Shown: positions 1 to 7,191, counted from the stretch's first letter. The stretch: DNA of 10,114 nucleotides from an uncultured delta proteobacterium (GCA_903930515.1 CAIYYW010000169.1:1-10114); one strand, 5' to 3'. The notes: a model not told the origin generated them from the sequence alone. Translations and numbers: made by a program.

Positions 1-200
1 ACCGGGTTGCCTTTTAACCCGCGAACATAATTGTGGTCAGCGTGCTCGTGGCTGACCAAGACGATCTCCGCCTGGTCCGGGATCGGGTTATATTTGATCC
101 CGCCCCCGAATCCGCCCGGCTCATAAGGATCGGTGATAATTTTCACTCCGTTCTCCGCGGTGATGGTGAAGCAGGCGTGTCCATTCCATTTTATCTTCAT
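1..200 (-). CDS. MBL-fold metal-dependent hydrolase (UlaG/UPF0173-like), N-terminal part
   Basis: The gene begins at the ATG at 200-198 and runs off the left edge, so 66 codons are visible. The protein opens MKIKWNGHACFTI. It carries ITDPYEP near residues 22-28 and the metallo-beta-lactamase zinc motif HxHxDH at residues 51-56 (H51, H53, D55, H56). This N-terminal layout (GHACF, then TDP, then SHEHADH) is typical of the small stand-alone MBL-fold hydrolases often annotated as L-ascorbate metabolism protein UlaG-like or UPF0173, usually about 210-230 residues long. The substrate is generally unknown, and UlaG lactonase activity should not be assumed. No signal peptide is visible, so it is probably cytoplasmic. 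A GAGG Shine-Dalgarno (207-210 on this strand) sits 6 bases before the ATG and supports the start. It lies 34 bases downstream of the M48 gene on the same strand, so co-transcription from the M48 promoter is likely. The family call is firm and the function is not known. Confidence 0.88.
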   Translation of the reverse strand, partial: MKIKWNGHACFTITAENGVKIITDPYEPGGFGGGIKYNPIPDQAEIVLVSHEHADHNYVRGLKGNP

Positions 201-234
201 CTCTTCCCTCGCTGATTGGCGGGTTTAAACACGC

Positions 235-1098
235 TCATTTTGTTTTCTTGTTTTTCCCCTGATTCGGGTATTTGATTCGGGAAACCTTGCCCTTGACCGC
301 CTTGAATTCCTTGGAGTCCCATTTCAGGCCTTCGGTGGACCCCTCTTCCTTGATGATGTCCTTGATATGCTTCTCGCGGTCGCCCGGGTCCGGATGAGTG
401 CTCAGCCAAACCTCCAGGTCGCTCATATCCCCGACCTTTTTGCTCAGCCGGTCGAAAAAATTCACCATCCCCTCGGGATGATACCCGGCGTGGTAGAGCG
501 TCTTGGCGCCGATCCCGTCCGCCTCGCTCTCGTCCTTGCGCGAATAGGACAGGAAGGTTCCGGTACTGGCCACATTCAATGCCAACTGAGCCAGGTTCGC
601 GTTGCCCCCGCCCAAGGCCACCCCTGCCACCAAGATGCTGCTGGCAACCGATGCCGCCAGTTGCGCGCTCATCTGCTCCGTGCCGTGGCGCGACACAATA
701 TGACCGATCTCGTGCGCCATCACCCCGGCCAGCTCCGCCTCGTTCTGCGAGTAATTGATCAACCCGGTGAAAACGAACACATACCCTCCCGGGACCGCGA
801 ACGCGTTCACCCCTTTCAGCTTCAGGACATAAAAATGATAGTCAAACTTATTCTCCGGGGACTTGCTCGCCAGGTATTGGCCCAGGTTGTTTATATACTG
901 GTTCGTCTGGGGATCGTCATAGACCCGGCCCCGCTTCCGGTATTCCGAAAGCAACTGGTCCGCGAATTCCTTCCCCATCCTCTTTTCGTCATCAATGCTG
1001 TAGAGGTTGAACTGGCCCTTGTTATACCCGCTGCTGGCGCAAGTGACCGTCAGCCCAACCAAAAACAGCAGCCCGATTATTTGATATTTTTTGCTCAT
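235..1098 (-). CDS. M48 family zinc metalloprotease, probable lipoprotein
   Basis: This is a 287-residue peptidase of the M48 (Ste24/Oma1/BepA-like) family, probably acting in the periplasm on misfolded or outer-membrane proteins. Residues 1-20 form a basic-then-hydrophobic leader (MSKKYQIIGLLFLVGLTVTC). C20 is followed by ASSG, as in lipoproteins, but Thr at -1 makes the lipobox atypical. The zinc motif HEIGH is at residues 129-133. The third ligand is expected at E190 in ESEAD (190-194), and a conserved HPDPGDR lies near 235-241. The length fits single-domain M48 proteins; the TPR half of BepA (YfgC) is absent, so I give no symbol. A further ATG lies in frame at 1107-1105, but it overlaps the -10 box, so the ATG at 1098 is preferred. 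The C-terminus is strongly basic (KNKKTK). The MBL-fold gene follows 34 bases downstream, and the Slt gene lies upstream on the same strand but with a promoter in between. Family assignment is firm and the substrate unknown. Confidence 0.93.
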   Translation of the reverse strand: MSKKYQIIGLLFLVGLTVTCASSGYNKGQFNLYSIDDEKRMGKEFADQLLSEYRKRGRVYDDPQTNQYINNLGQYLASKSPENKFDYHFYVLKLKGVNAFAVPGGYVFVFTGLINYSQNEAELAGVMAHEIGHIVSRHGTEQMSAQLAASVASSILVAGVALGGGNANLAQLALNVASTGTFLSYSRKDESEADGIGAKTLYHAGYHPEGMVNFFDRLSKKVGDMSDLEVWLSTHPDPGDREKHIKDIIKEEGSTEGLKWDSKEFKAVKGKVSRIKYPNQGKNKKTK

Positions 1099-1105
1099 AG
1101 CAACC

Positions 1106-1133
1106 ATTATAAATATTTAAGATTGCCGGTCAA
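1106..1133 (-). promoter_or_regulatory. Sigma70-type promoter of the M48 gene, predicted leaderless
   Basis: On the minus strand a TTGACC -35 (1133-1128) is separated by 16 bases from a perfect TATAAT -10 (1111-1106). Seven bases later comes the ATG at 1098, so transcription is expected to begin at or within one base of the start codon. No Shine-Dalgarno sequence precedes the ATG. The rest of the Slt-M48 gap (1134-1208) holds only weak inverted repeats, such as a 5-bp CCAAA/TTTGG stem, and no convincing terminator for the Slt gene. Confidence 0.72.
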
Positions 1134-1208
1134 GGGGAAAAATGACCCGCTGGTCCAAAGCCTTTTTGGTGGAGATAGATGCCCCCTGCGCCTCCAGGAT
1201 TGACGCGT

Positions 1209-3269
1209 TCAGTTTCCCGAATCAAGCTGGCGGTAGATATGGACGGCGCCGAGGACTCGTTTGAGGTAATTTTTGGTTTCCGGGTAAGCAATGGTTTCCA
1301 TCCAGAGGTCCGCGGGCATTGCCCATTGACTGGCTTGATTGAACCACTGATCCACCGGCTGGGTGCCGGCGTTATATGCGCAAAGGATGAGGAATACGGG
1401 CCAGGGGTCTGGAGCGGAGTATTGGTATCTGGTTTGGAGTTCGTTGAGGTGGTATAGGCCGATTTCCAGGTTGAGTTCCGGGTTGTGATATCGGCTGCGG
1501 TCCACTTTTTCCAGGTCCATTTTGCGGATGGCGCTATCGGCGAGGAAAGGCATCACTTGGCTCAAGCCGATTGCTCCGGCGGAGGAGATCGCGGATGGGT
1601 CGAAATTGCTCTCGGATCGGACCAGGGCATACGCCAGTTCGGGATCAATATTATATTTCTGCGCGGTCGGCTCGATCAGTTCGGAAAAGGCGCGGGGATA
1701 AAGGTAGCTGTAATAGAAAACTTTTTGTTCCGGGCTGAGTTTGGGGGATAGGTAGGAGTAATAAAGCCGGGTAAGGAGCGGATAGGCCTGGAGCTCGATC
1801 AGCCGGTTGGCGAGTTCGAGAATAGTGGTAAAGGGATATGACTTTTGCTTGAGTTGATAATGAAGCTCCTCCTGGGCCGGGTCCAATAAACCGAAGCGGG
1901 CGAGCATCAGCCCGGCTTCAAATTCCTTGGGCAGTTCCGCGGAAAAGGACGGCTGGATGGCTGGGATTTTGGCAATCGGTTTGGGGGCCGGCTCAAGCAG
2001 GTAGGCGTAAACGCTGGCCGGGAAATTTTCCGTCAGTTGTCGCTGATATTGCTTGGCCTTTTCCAGCTCCTGGTTTTTTTCACAAGACTTGGCCAGCCAA
2101 TAAAGGAATTGGTCCGGGTTCTTGGAGGTCGGGAGCGCTTGATTGAAGGTTTTAGCGGCCCGGTCATATTTTTCCTGCCGGAAGTAAATCAGGCCGGTCT
2201 GAAAATTGGCTTCTTCGGCAAACTCGCATTCCGGATAAATCTTGGCCAGTTTTTCAAAATGAAGAGCCGCGATCAAGAAGTTCCCTTGGCCCTGCTCCAG
2301 CCGGGCCAGTTGATACAACGCTCGCGGGGCGTAAACCGACTGCGGGAACCGGTCAATGAATTTTTCATAATACGCGCGCGCCGGCAGATCCTGATCCAGG
2401 CGGTGATATGACCAGGCCAGATAGAACAAAAAATCATCATTATTACGGCCATATTTTTTCGCCTCCGTTTCCAGGTCCAGCACCGCCTGATAGTTGCGCG
2501 ATAAAAACGAGGCCCGGGCCAGAAGGCCGAGCATTTGCGGGTAGATCGTCTGGTCCGGTTTCTTGAAATTTTGTTTCAACTCCTTCAGTTCTTCTCTGGC
2601 CAGCGCGGCCTTTCCAGCCTCAAGCAATTTACCCGCCCGGATCAGTTCCTGGTCCGGACTGATTTCCGGATGGAGCTCCATCCGGCCGGCGGTTGCGCTG
2701 GCCGGGAAATTCACATAGAGCTGAACCAGCTTTTCGCGGGCCGGTCCGGACTGATTCTGGACCTGGTAAAAACCATATTCCAGATAAAGGAATTCGGGAT
2801 AAAAACGGTCCGGAACGCCGGCCTGGCGCAACTGATAAATCTCGGAGGCGGCCGGCTGGATTTTATTGGCGGACAGGTATCGTTGGATCAGGCTCATCCG
2901 GCCCTGGAAATATATGCAATTAATGGGGGTGACCTGCTGGAAATGCTCTTCGGCCGAGGCGCCTTGATCCAGGTCCATCAGGACCTTGCCCAGGTAATAG
3001 TGGGCGTAAGCGTTGAGCGGGAATTCGGCGGCGCCGGCGCGAGTCAAGGGTTCCACTGCTTCGCGCGACTTGCCCTGCTTGAGCAGCGCGTATCCGAGCA
3101 GGTAATCGGAAACGGCCTGCTCGCTTTCCGGAAAGATGATCGCGCCCGATTTCAGGTTTTGTTCCAGTCCGGCCCAGTTTTTTTCATAAACCAGGTTCTG
3201 GATTTGCCGGTCAGAGGGAGCGGCGGAGAAGGGGATAAAGATGAGCAGGCAAAGGATGATTTTTTTCAT
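1209..3269 (-). CDS. Soluble lytic murein transglycosylase (Slt70-like) with TPR superhelix
   Basis: This is a 686-residue exported enzyme expected to cleave the MurNAc-GlcNAc bond of peptidoglycan with 1,6-anhydro product formation in the periplasm. Residues 1-17 form a signal peptide (MKKIILCLLIFIPFSAA). Residues 20-430 are helical and TPR-like, with repeats such as ALLKQGKSREAVEPL, LYQLARLEQGQGNFLIAALHFEKL and IYFRQEKYDRAAKTF, giving the Slt70 doughnut scaffold. A linker follows, then an alpha-helical region to about 525. The SLT catalytic domain spans about 528-685, with catalytic Glu E553 in RSESNF, GLSQVMP at 568-574, AYNAG at 631-635 and a YPETKNYLKRV tail at 662-672. All expected SLT motifs are intact. 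The length is close to E. coli Slt70 (about 645 residues). The start overlaps the FHA stop (ATGA), which suggests translational coupling; only a weak GGGA lies about 13 bases upstream. Confidence in the family is high. Confidence 0.95.
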   Translation of the reverse strand: MKKIILCLLIFIPFSAAPSDRQIQNLVYEKNWAGLEQNLKSGAIIFPESEQAVSDYLLGYALLKQGKSREAVEPLTRAGAAEFPLNAYAHYYLGKVLMDLDQGASAEEHFQQVTPINCIYFQGRMSLIQRYLSANKIQPAASEIYQLRQAGVPDRFYPEFLYLEYGFYQVQNQSGPAREKLVQLYVNFPASATAGRMELHPEISPDQELIRAGKLLEAGKAALAREELKELKQNFKKPDQTIYPQMLGLLARASFLSRNYQAVLDLETEAKKYGRNNDDFLFYLAWSYHRLDQDLPARAYYEKFIDRFPQSVYAPRALYQLARLEQGQGNFLIAALHFEKLAKIYPECEFAEEANFQTGLIYFRQEKYDRAAKTFNQALPTSKNPDQFLYWLAKSCEKNQELEKAKQYQRQLTENFPASVYAYLLEPAPKPIAKIPAIQPSFSAELPKEFEAGLMLARFGLLDPAQEELHYQLKQKSYPFTTILELANRLIELQAYPLLTRLYYSYLSPKLSPEQKVFYYSYLYPRAFSELIEPTAQKYNIDPELAYALVRSESNFDPSAISSAGAIGLSQVMPFLADSAIRKMDLEKVDRSRYHNPELNLEIGLYHLNELQTRYQYSAPDPWPVFLILCAYNAGTQPVDQWFNQASQWAMPADLWMETIAYPETKNYLKRVLGAVHIYRQLDSGN

Positions 3270-3646
3270 TTTTTCTTTTCCCAGAACTTCAGCCGGTTCA
3301 GGACTCCCTCCTTGGGTTCAATCTTTTCTTCCGCTCTGGTGGCCTCGTCCGACAATTCGGCATCGCCGGCCGGCTCATATTTCAGGCTGAAAGCGCCGAG
3401 CTGGACCAGATCCCCGATTTCCAAAAGCTTCTCCGTAATTTTTTTGCCGTTGACCATGGTGCCATTGGTGCTTTCCAGGTCCACGATCGCCCATCCTTTT
3501 TCGGTCCGCTCCAGCCGGGCATGCAGGCGGGAAACCTTGGGATCGGCGATCACCAAATCGCAGTCGTGGCTTCTGCCGAGTTGCTTGATGATCCCGGTGA
3601 GGGGAAAGACCGTGCCCGCGTCCAAGTCTCGCAATTGAAAGTTCAT
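3266..3646 (-). CDS. Small FHA-domain protein
   Basis: This is a 126-residue cytoplasmic protein consisting mainly of one forkhead-associated domain, a module that binds phosphothreonine peptides. The expected signature residues are present: GRS at 24-26, SRLHA at 39-43 (S39, R40, H42), STNGT at 59-63 (N61, G62) and a further NG at 66-67. After the domain (about residue 92) comes an acidic, low-complexity stretch (94-111) and a basic, aromatic tail (RLKFWEKKK). There is no signal peptide or membrane helix. The reading frame stays open upstream to 3856, but that extension overlaps the divergent MFS gene and its residues look non-coding. The ATG at 3646 sits 7 bases after a -10 box and begins directly with FHA sequence. 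The gene is coupled to the Slt gene by a 4-base overlap. No Ser/Thr kinase is in the window, so its phosphorylated partner is unknown. A role in signalling to cell-wall enzymes is inference only. Confidence 0.9.
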   Translation of the reverse strand: MNFQLRDLDAGTVFPLTGIIKQLGRSHDCDLVIADPKVSRLHARLERTEKGWAIVDLESTNGTMVNGKKITEKLLEIGDLVQLGAFSLKYEPAGDAELSDEATRAEEKIEPKEGVLNRLKFWEKKK

Positions 3647-3653
3647 CAACCAG

Positions 3654-3682
3654 ATTTTAGCCGAGCCTTCCGGGAATTCCAA
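3654..3682 (-). promoter_or_regulatory. Promoter of the FHA-Slt operon, predicted leaderless
   Basis: On the minus strand TTGGAA (3682-3677, 4 of 6 consensus bases) lies 17 bases from TAAAAT (3659-3654, 5 of 6). The -10 ends 7 bases before the ATG at 3646, and no Shine-Dalgarno sequence is present, so a leaderless transcript is predicted. It faces away from the MFS promoter; the two -35 boxes are 11 bases apart. Confidence 0.55.
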
Positions 3683-3693
3683 ATCCGGGCTTG

Positions 3694-3721
3694 TTGAGGG
3701 TTGGCCGGTTTCAGATAAAAT
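3694..3721 (+). promoter_or_regulatory. Promoter of the MFS gene
   Basis: TTGAGG (3694-3699) is followed after 16 bases by TAAAAT (3716-3721). Transcription should start near 3727-3728, leaving a leader of about 7 bases before the ATG at 3735. No Shine-Dalgarno motif is visible in GGGACGGTAAC. The spacing is the same as in the M48 promoter. Confidence 0.5.
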
Positions 3722-3734
3722 ATGGGACGGTAAC

Positions 3735-4931
3735 ATGGGCGAGGATGAAAAGTTTTTTCCGGCCGCTCTATATCCGGTGATGTTTATCTCCGGGATGGTC
3801 CTGATTTTTCCCGGCCCGATCCTGGATTCGCTGCTCGCCGACTTTGGGATCAGCAAGGCCGCGGCCGGCAGGTTGCCGCTCCTGTTTTTTTCCGGCGGGT
3901 TCCTGGGGGTATTGTTCCTGAGCGAAATATCCAGGATGATCGGGCCGAAGCGAACCTTTTTGTCAGCGCTGCTGTTCAGCGGCCTGTCTTTGTTCCTGAT
4001 CGGGCTGGTGAAAAGTTTTTATTTGCTGTTGCCGTTGTTTTTCATTTGCGGCTTTGCCAACAATATGCTGTTCAGCCTGGCAGGGGTCATCACCACCAGG
4101 CTCTCCAGAAAAAATGTCGGCTCGTCCGTGACCCGCCTATACGCCTTTTTCTCGCTGGGGGTCACCCTGGGGCCGATTTTATCCGGCTGGATTTTAAGGA
4201 AAGGGTTCGGGTACCAGCCGGTTTTATTCCAGCTCGCGGGTTTGAATTTCCTGGTCCTGGTCTGGGTATTGACCCGAAAAATTCCAGCGCTCAAGGATAT
4301 TGAAAAGATGACCTGGTCCGGGTTTTCGCGCTTGATCAAATCCAGCGGGTTGCTCTTTTTCCTGCTTTTGCTCGGCCAGTTTTTTTATGTCGCTTCCGAA
4401 CAGGGGGCGAGCGTCTGGATCCCGGAGTTTTTGCTGAATAAATTCCCGGACGAGAATATCCAGCGCGCCAGCCTGGTTTTGTCCGGGGTCTGGTTTTTGT
4501 TCAGCGTCGGCAGGTTTTTCTTCGGCTGGCTGAGCAAGCGCCTGGACCGGAGGGTCATTCTGATCGGACTGGCCTTGATCTCCGCGCTCAGCTCCGCGGC
4601 CGCGGCCTGGTCCAGTCATCGGCTGGCCTGCGAGATGTGGTACCTCGCTTTCGGTTTGGGGATGAGCGGGATTTATCCCCTGATCGTTTCCTATACCGAA
4701 GGGTTCCCGCCCCGATACCTCTCAATGGGCCTCACCTTGATCCTGGCCTTCAGCTCCCTGGGAGGGGCGATCGGCAGCTACCCGGTCGGGATTCTGGCGG
4801 AACGGCTCAGCTTTTCAACGGCGATGCTTTACCCGAGTCTGCTCTTGCTGTTCCTGCTGATCATCTTTCCTTTCCTGAAGAACGCCTTCAACCGCAGCCA
4901 AACCGGGGCCGGCGCCCAATCAAAGATTTGA
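3735..4931 (+). CDS. MFS transporter, fucose/glucose permease (FHS)-like
   Basis: This is a 398-residue inner-membrane protein with about 12 hydrophobic segments, expected to be a secondary transporter, probably of a sugar or other small organic solute by proton symport. Visible features are the first helix (residues 11-30, with FPGPILDSL after it), a GPKRT loop after helix 2 (70-74), and a second-half loop GRFFFGWLSKRLDRR at 259-273 that resembles MFS motif A. Helix 7 contains YVASEQGASVWIPEFL (218-233) with a buried E222. Helix 10 has GMSGIYPLIVSY (309-320). The helix 7 and helix 10 patterns recall FucP/GlcP-type permeases, but the substrate cannot be read from the sequence. The start at 3735 follows a promoter by 13 bases; an ATG at 3722 is out of frame. 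The last residues (QTGAGAQSKI) are polar and cytoplasmic. The YfhO-like gene follows after 33 bases. Confidence 0.88.
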   Translation: MGEDEKFFPAALYPVMFISGMVLIFPGPILDSLLADFGISKAAAGRLPLLFFSGGFLGVLFLSEISRMIGPKRTFLSALLFSGLSLFLIGLVKSFYLLLPLFFICGFANNMLFSLAGVITTRLSRKNVGSSVTRLYAFFSLGVTLGPILSGWILRKGFGYQPVLFQLAGLNFLVLVWVLTRKIPALKDIEKMTWSGFSRLIKSSGLLFFLLLLGQFFYVASEQGASVWIPEFLLNKFPDENIQRASLVLSGVWFLFSVGRFFFGWLSKRLDRRVILIGLALISALSSAAAAWSSHRLACEMWYLAFGLGMSGIYPLIVSYTEGFPPRYLSMGLTLILAFSSLGGAIGSYPVGILAERLSFSTAMLYPSLLLLFLLIIFPFLKNAFNRSQTGAGAQSKI

Positions 4932-4956
4932 ACCAAGCCCCGGTCTGTGATTTAAT
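4928..4956 (+). promoter_or_regulatory. Promoter of the YfhO-like gene, overlapping the MFS stop codon
   Basis: TTGAAC (4928-4933) shares bases with the TGA stop of the MFS gene (4929-4931). It is followed after 17 bases by TTTAAT (4951-4956). The predicted start of transcription, near 4963, is within about 2 bases of the ATG at 4965. This argues against an in-frame TTG at 4956 as the start, because that codon overlaps the -10 box. Read-through from the MFS promoter is also possible. Confidence 0.5.
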
Positions 4957-4964
4957 TGCGGAAG

Positions 4965-7118
4965 ATGAACCGAAGAATTGCCTTTGCCTTTTTTTTCATT
5001 TTCTTGCTGGCCGCGGTTTTCCTCCATTACCGGGATTTCCTTCAGCCCGGCCAGAGCCTCTATCTCGCCAACTTTGACGACCCGGCCCCGCGCTTCAGCT
5101 TTTACCCATGGTTGGTGGAAAGCTCCCGGCAAATTCAGCACGGCCATTTCCCGCTCTGGTGCAATCTGGAAGGCGCCGGCTTTCCGCTCCTGGCCGATTA
5201 CCAAAGCTCTCCCTTGAACCCGTTCAACCTGGCCTTTGAACTGTTCCCGCGCTTGCGCCTTCTGGATTACCTTTTGCTCCTCAAGATCATTTTGCTCGGA
5301 GTCTTCACCTACCTGTTCGCAAGCTCGCTCGGGCTTTCGCCGCTTCCCGCGGCCGCTTCCGCGGTCATCATCTGTTTTTCCGGCTATGTCTCCCGGACCG
5401 TCAATCAGGTCAACCTCAATACCGAACTCTGGCTCCCGGCCGGATTGTTGGTGATTGAAAAAATCATCCAGGGCCGCGCCCGCCTGTTCAAAATGACTTT
5501 GCTCGGGATCGTCACCAGCCTGGCCCTGCTCGGGGGCAATCCCGAAGCCGCGTTTTATTTCCTGCTCATCATCACCCTCTACGGCTGGTTCCGCGCCGGT
5601 TTTGCCCAAAGCAAATACCTGCTGATCATTTTGCCCGGGATCGGACTAGGCTTTCTCTTAAGCTCCGCCCAGCTTTTGAGCTTCCTGGAATACCTCGGTT
5701 TCGGATGGCATATCCATAATCAATATCTGCATACCATCGGCAAGGCGCCGATCCGCTGGGCGTTCAGTTTGTTTTTTCCCTGGCTCTTCGGCCCGAACCG
5801 CGCTCATCCCGAGCAACTATTCACCCTGGGATATCTCGGCCTGATCCCGGTCCTGCTTGCGATCTTCTCGCTGGTCCGGATCAGGATTCTGAGGCAACCC
5901 GCGCTTTTTTTCTGGGCTTTGGCCCTGGTTTTGCTCGCGGAGATCTACCGTCTCCCGCCCGCGTCTTATCTGAGCCAGCTCCCGATCTTCAACCGGGTGG
6001 CCAGCGTCAAGTTCGCCTACTTCGGAGTCTGCTTCGCAATCGCCATCCTATCCGGATTCGGCCTGGAAATATTTCAGAAGGAAAAGCTCAACTCGCGCCG
6101 GTTCGGAATCAGCCTCGGAATTGTCGCCATCCTTGCCATCGGATCAATCATCTGCGCCTTCAAATTCCCATTCAGTTCAACCCCGCTCTTCATCCTCCGG
6201 GCCGCCTGGCTGTTTCCAATGTTGCTGCTCCTGGTCGCGGCCGTGATCTGCCTGTACGGGATTTTCTTTCAGGAAACCAAACTGGCCTCCGCATTGATCG
6301 TGTTCCTCTGTCTGATCAACCTGCTCCAACTATATCCCGGCCTGAGACCGGAGACTAAAATCGCCCCTGCGCAATGGCAATTCCGCAATCCATCCCTGCC
6401 TAACTTCCTCCGTCCCCTGGTCGGGGATTGGGACACCAGATTCACCGCGCTCCAGGGCATCTTCCACCAGAACCTCAACCTGATCTTCCGACTCAACGAT
6501 TTCCGAGTCTTTGAAGGAATCTACCCCAAAAGTTATGTCCGGGCCGTCTCCGAAATTGAAGGCTTTGACCCGCAGGACGCGGTCCCCCAGTTCTTCCTCC
6601 ATGGATGGTCCTTTGACATCACCGCCCAAAACATATCCCACCCGCTGGTCAATCAACTCGGCATTAAATACCTGATCAGCGCTCAGCCCATTCAAATAAC
6701 GGGCTGGGAGGTAATCGCCCAGCCGGACAATTATTATATTCTTCAAAACCGGAATGCCTGGCCCCGGACCTGGATCAAGGACCCGAATAATAAAATCGTT
6801 TTCCGAAAATCCAGCCTGAGCCAAAACCTTCCGGATTTGGTCAAGGTCGGCGTGACCGCAAAGGAACCCGCGGAGATGATCCTTTCGGACCAATACGCGC
6901 CCGGTTGGAGGGCTTTCCGACTGCCGGCCGGAGAGGAAATCAAAATCAACCTGGAAAACCCGCTCTTCCGAAAAGTCCCGATCCAACCAGACGATAAATT
7001 CATCCTCTTCATCTACCATCCATACGGCTTCCGAATCGGACTTTTCCTCTCCATAGTTTCCTGCTGCAGCCTCGCGCTCGCTTTCCTCATATCCTTCTTC
7101 CCCAAAAACCGTTCCTGA
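4965..7118 (+). CDS. YfhO-like polytopic membrane protein (GT-C-like fold)
   Basis: This is a 717-residue integral membrane protein with many hydrophobic segments and a C-terminal soluble part. It resembles the YfhO family, whose members are related to GT-C glycosyltransferases that use lipid-linked sugars and are linked to glycosylation of wall polymers. After an N-terminal helix (5-21) comes a first external loop with NFDDP (36-40), where GT-C enzymes keep acidic catalytic residues. It continues with FYPWL, a GHFPLWCN motif (60-67) and EGAGFPLLADYQ, a typical YfhO pattern. GGNPEAAFY lies near residue 189. The C-terminal region has SDQYAPGW (641-648), ENPLFRKV and YHPYGFRIG before a last helix near 691-710, again typical. 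The ATG at 4965 is chosen over the TTG at 4956 because of the promoter position. The donor and acceptor are unknown. It may share transcripts with the MFS gene upstream; the palindrome cluster follows its stop. Confidence 0.85.
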   Translation: MNRRIAFAFFFIFLLAAVFLHYRDFLQPGQSLYLANFDDPAPRFSFYPWLVESSRQIQHGHFPLWCNLEGAGFPLLADYQSSPLNPFNLAFELFPRLRLLDYLLLLKIILLGVFTYLFASSLGLSPLPAAASAVIICFSGYVSRTVNQVNLNTELWLPAGLLVIEKIIQGRARLFKMTLLGIVTSLALLGGNPEAAFYFLLIITLYGWFRAGFAQSKYLLIILPGIGLGFLLSSAQLLSFLEYLGFGWHIHNQYLHTIGKAPIRWAFSLFFPWLFGPNRAHPEQLFTLGYLGLIPVLLAIFSLVRIRILRQPALFFWALALVLLAEIYRLPPASYLSQLPIFNRVASVKFAYFGVCFAIAILSGFGLEIFQKEKLNSRRFGISLGIVAILAIGSIICAFKFPFSSTPLFILRAAWLFPMLLLLVAAVICLYGIFFQETKLASALIVFLCLINLLQLYPGLRPETKIAPAQWQFRNPSLPNFLRPLVGDWDTRFTALQGIFHQNLNLIFRLNDFRVFEGIYPKSYVRAVSEIEGFDPQDAVPQFFLHGWSFDITAQNISHPLVNQLGIKYLISAQPIQITGWEVIAQPDNYYILQNRNAWPRTWIKDPNNKIVFRKSSLSQNLPDLVKVGVTAKEPAEMILSDQYAPGWRAFRLPAGEEIKINLENPLFRKVPIQPDDKFILFIYHPYGFRIGLFLSIVSCCSLALAFLISFFPKNRS

Positions 7119-7152
7119 ATTCCCTTGTCTGCGTGCTGCTTTGAATGTGCGA

Positions 7153-7166
7153 GCGCCTTCAGGCGC
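7153..7166. repeat. Short palindrome GCGCC-TTCA-GGCGC
   Basis: A perfect 5-bp GC stem with a TTCA loop (or 6 bp with a 2-base loop) lies 34 bases after the YfhO-like stop. No T-tract follows, so intrinsic termination is unlikely. It belongs to the palindrome cluster and may be a dispersed repetitive element of this genome. Confidence 0.6.
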
Positions 7167-7191
7167 GATAGCTCTGAATACTCCTCTGGGG

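Noticed and set aside
1099-1107. Upstream ATG (1107) as the M48 start
   Set aside because: This ATG overlaps the TATAAT box and would lie upstream of the predicted transcription start. The ATG at 1098 gives a normal MSKK leader.
367-1203. 278-codon plus-strand frame opposite the M48 gene
   Set aside because: The minus strand carries the intact HEIGH protease; the antisense translation is low in recognisable motifs.
1134-1208. Small minus-strand open stretch after the Slt stop and a possible terminator
   Set aside because: The roughly 30-codon stretch has no start with a ribosome binding site and ends within the M48 promoter. The stems (4-5 bp) are too weak to call a terminator.
2535-3638. 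Long open frame on the plus strand opposite the Slt and FHA genes
   Set aside because: It lies wholly antisense to two genes with clear SLT and FHA motifs, and its translation has no recognisable domain. Long antisense frames are expected at this GC content.
3647-3856. In-frame 70-residue N-terminal extension of the FHA protein
   Set aside because: It overlaps the divergent MFS gene and both promoters and has no FHA similarity. The ATG at 3646 begins right at the domain.
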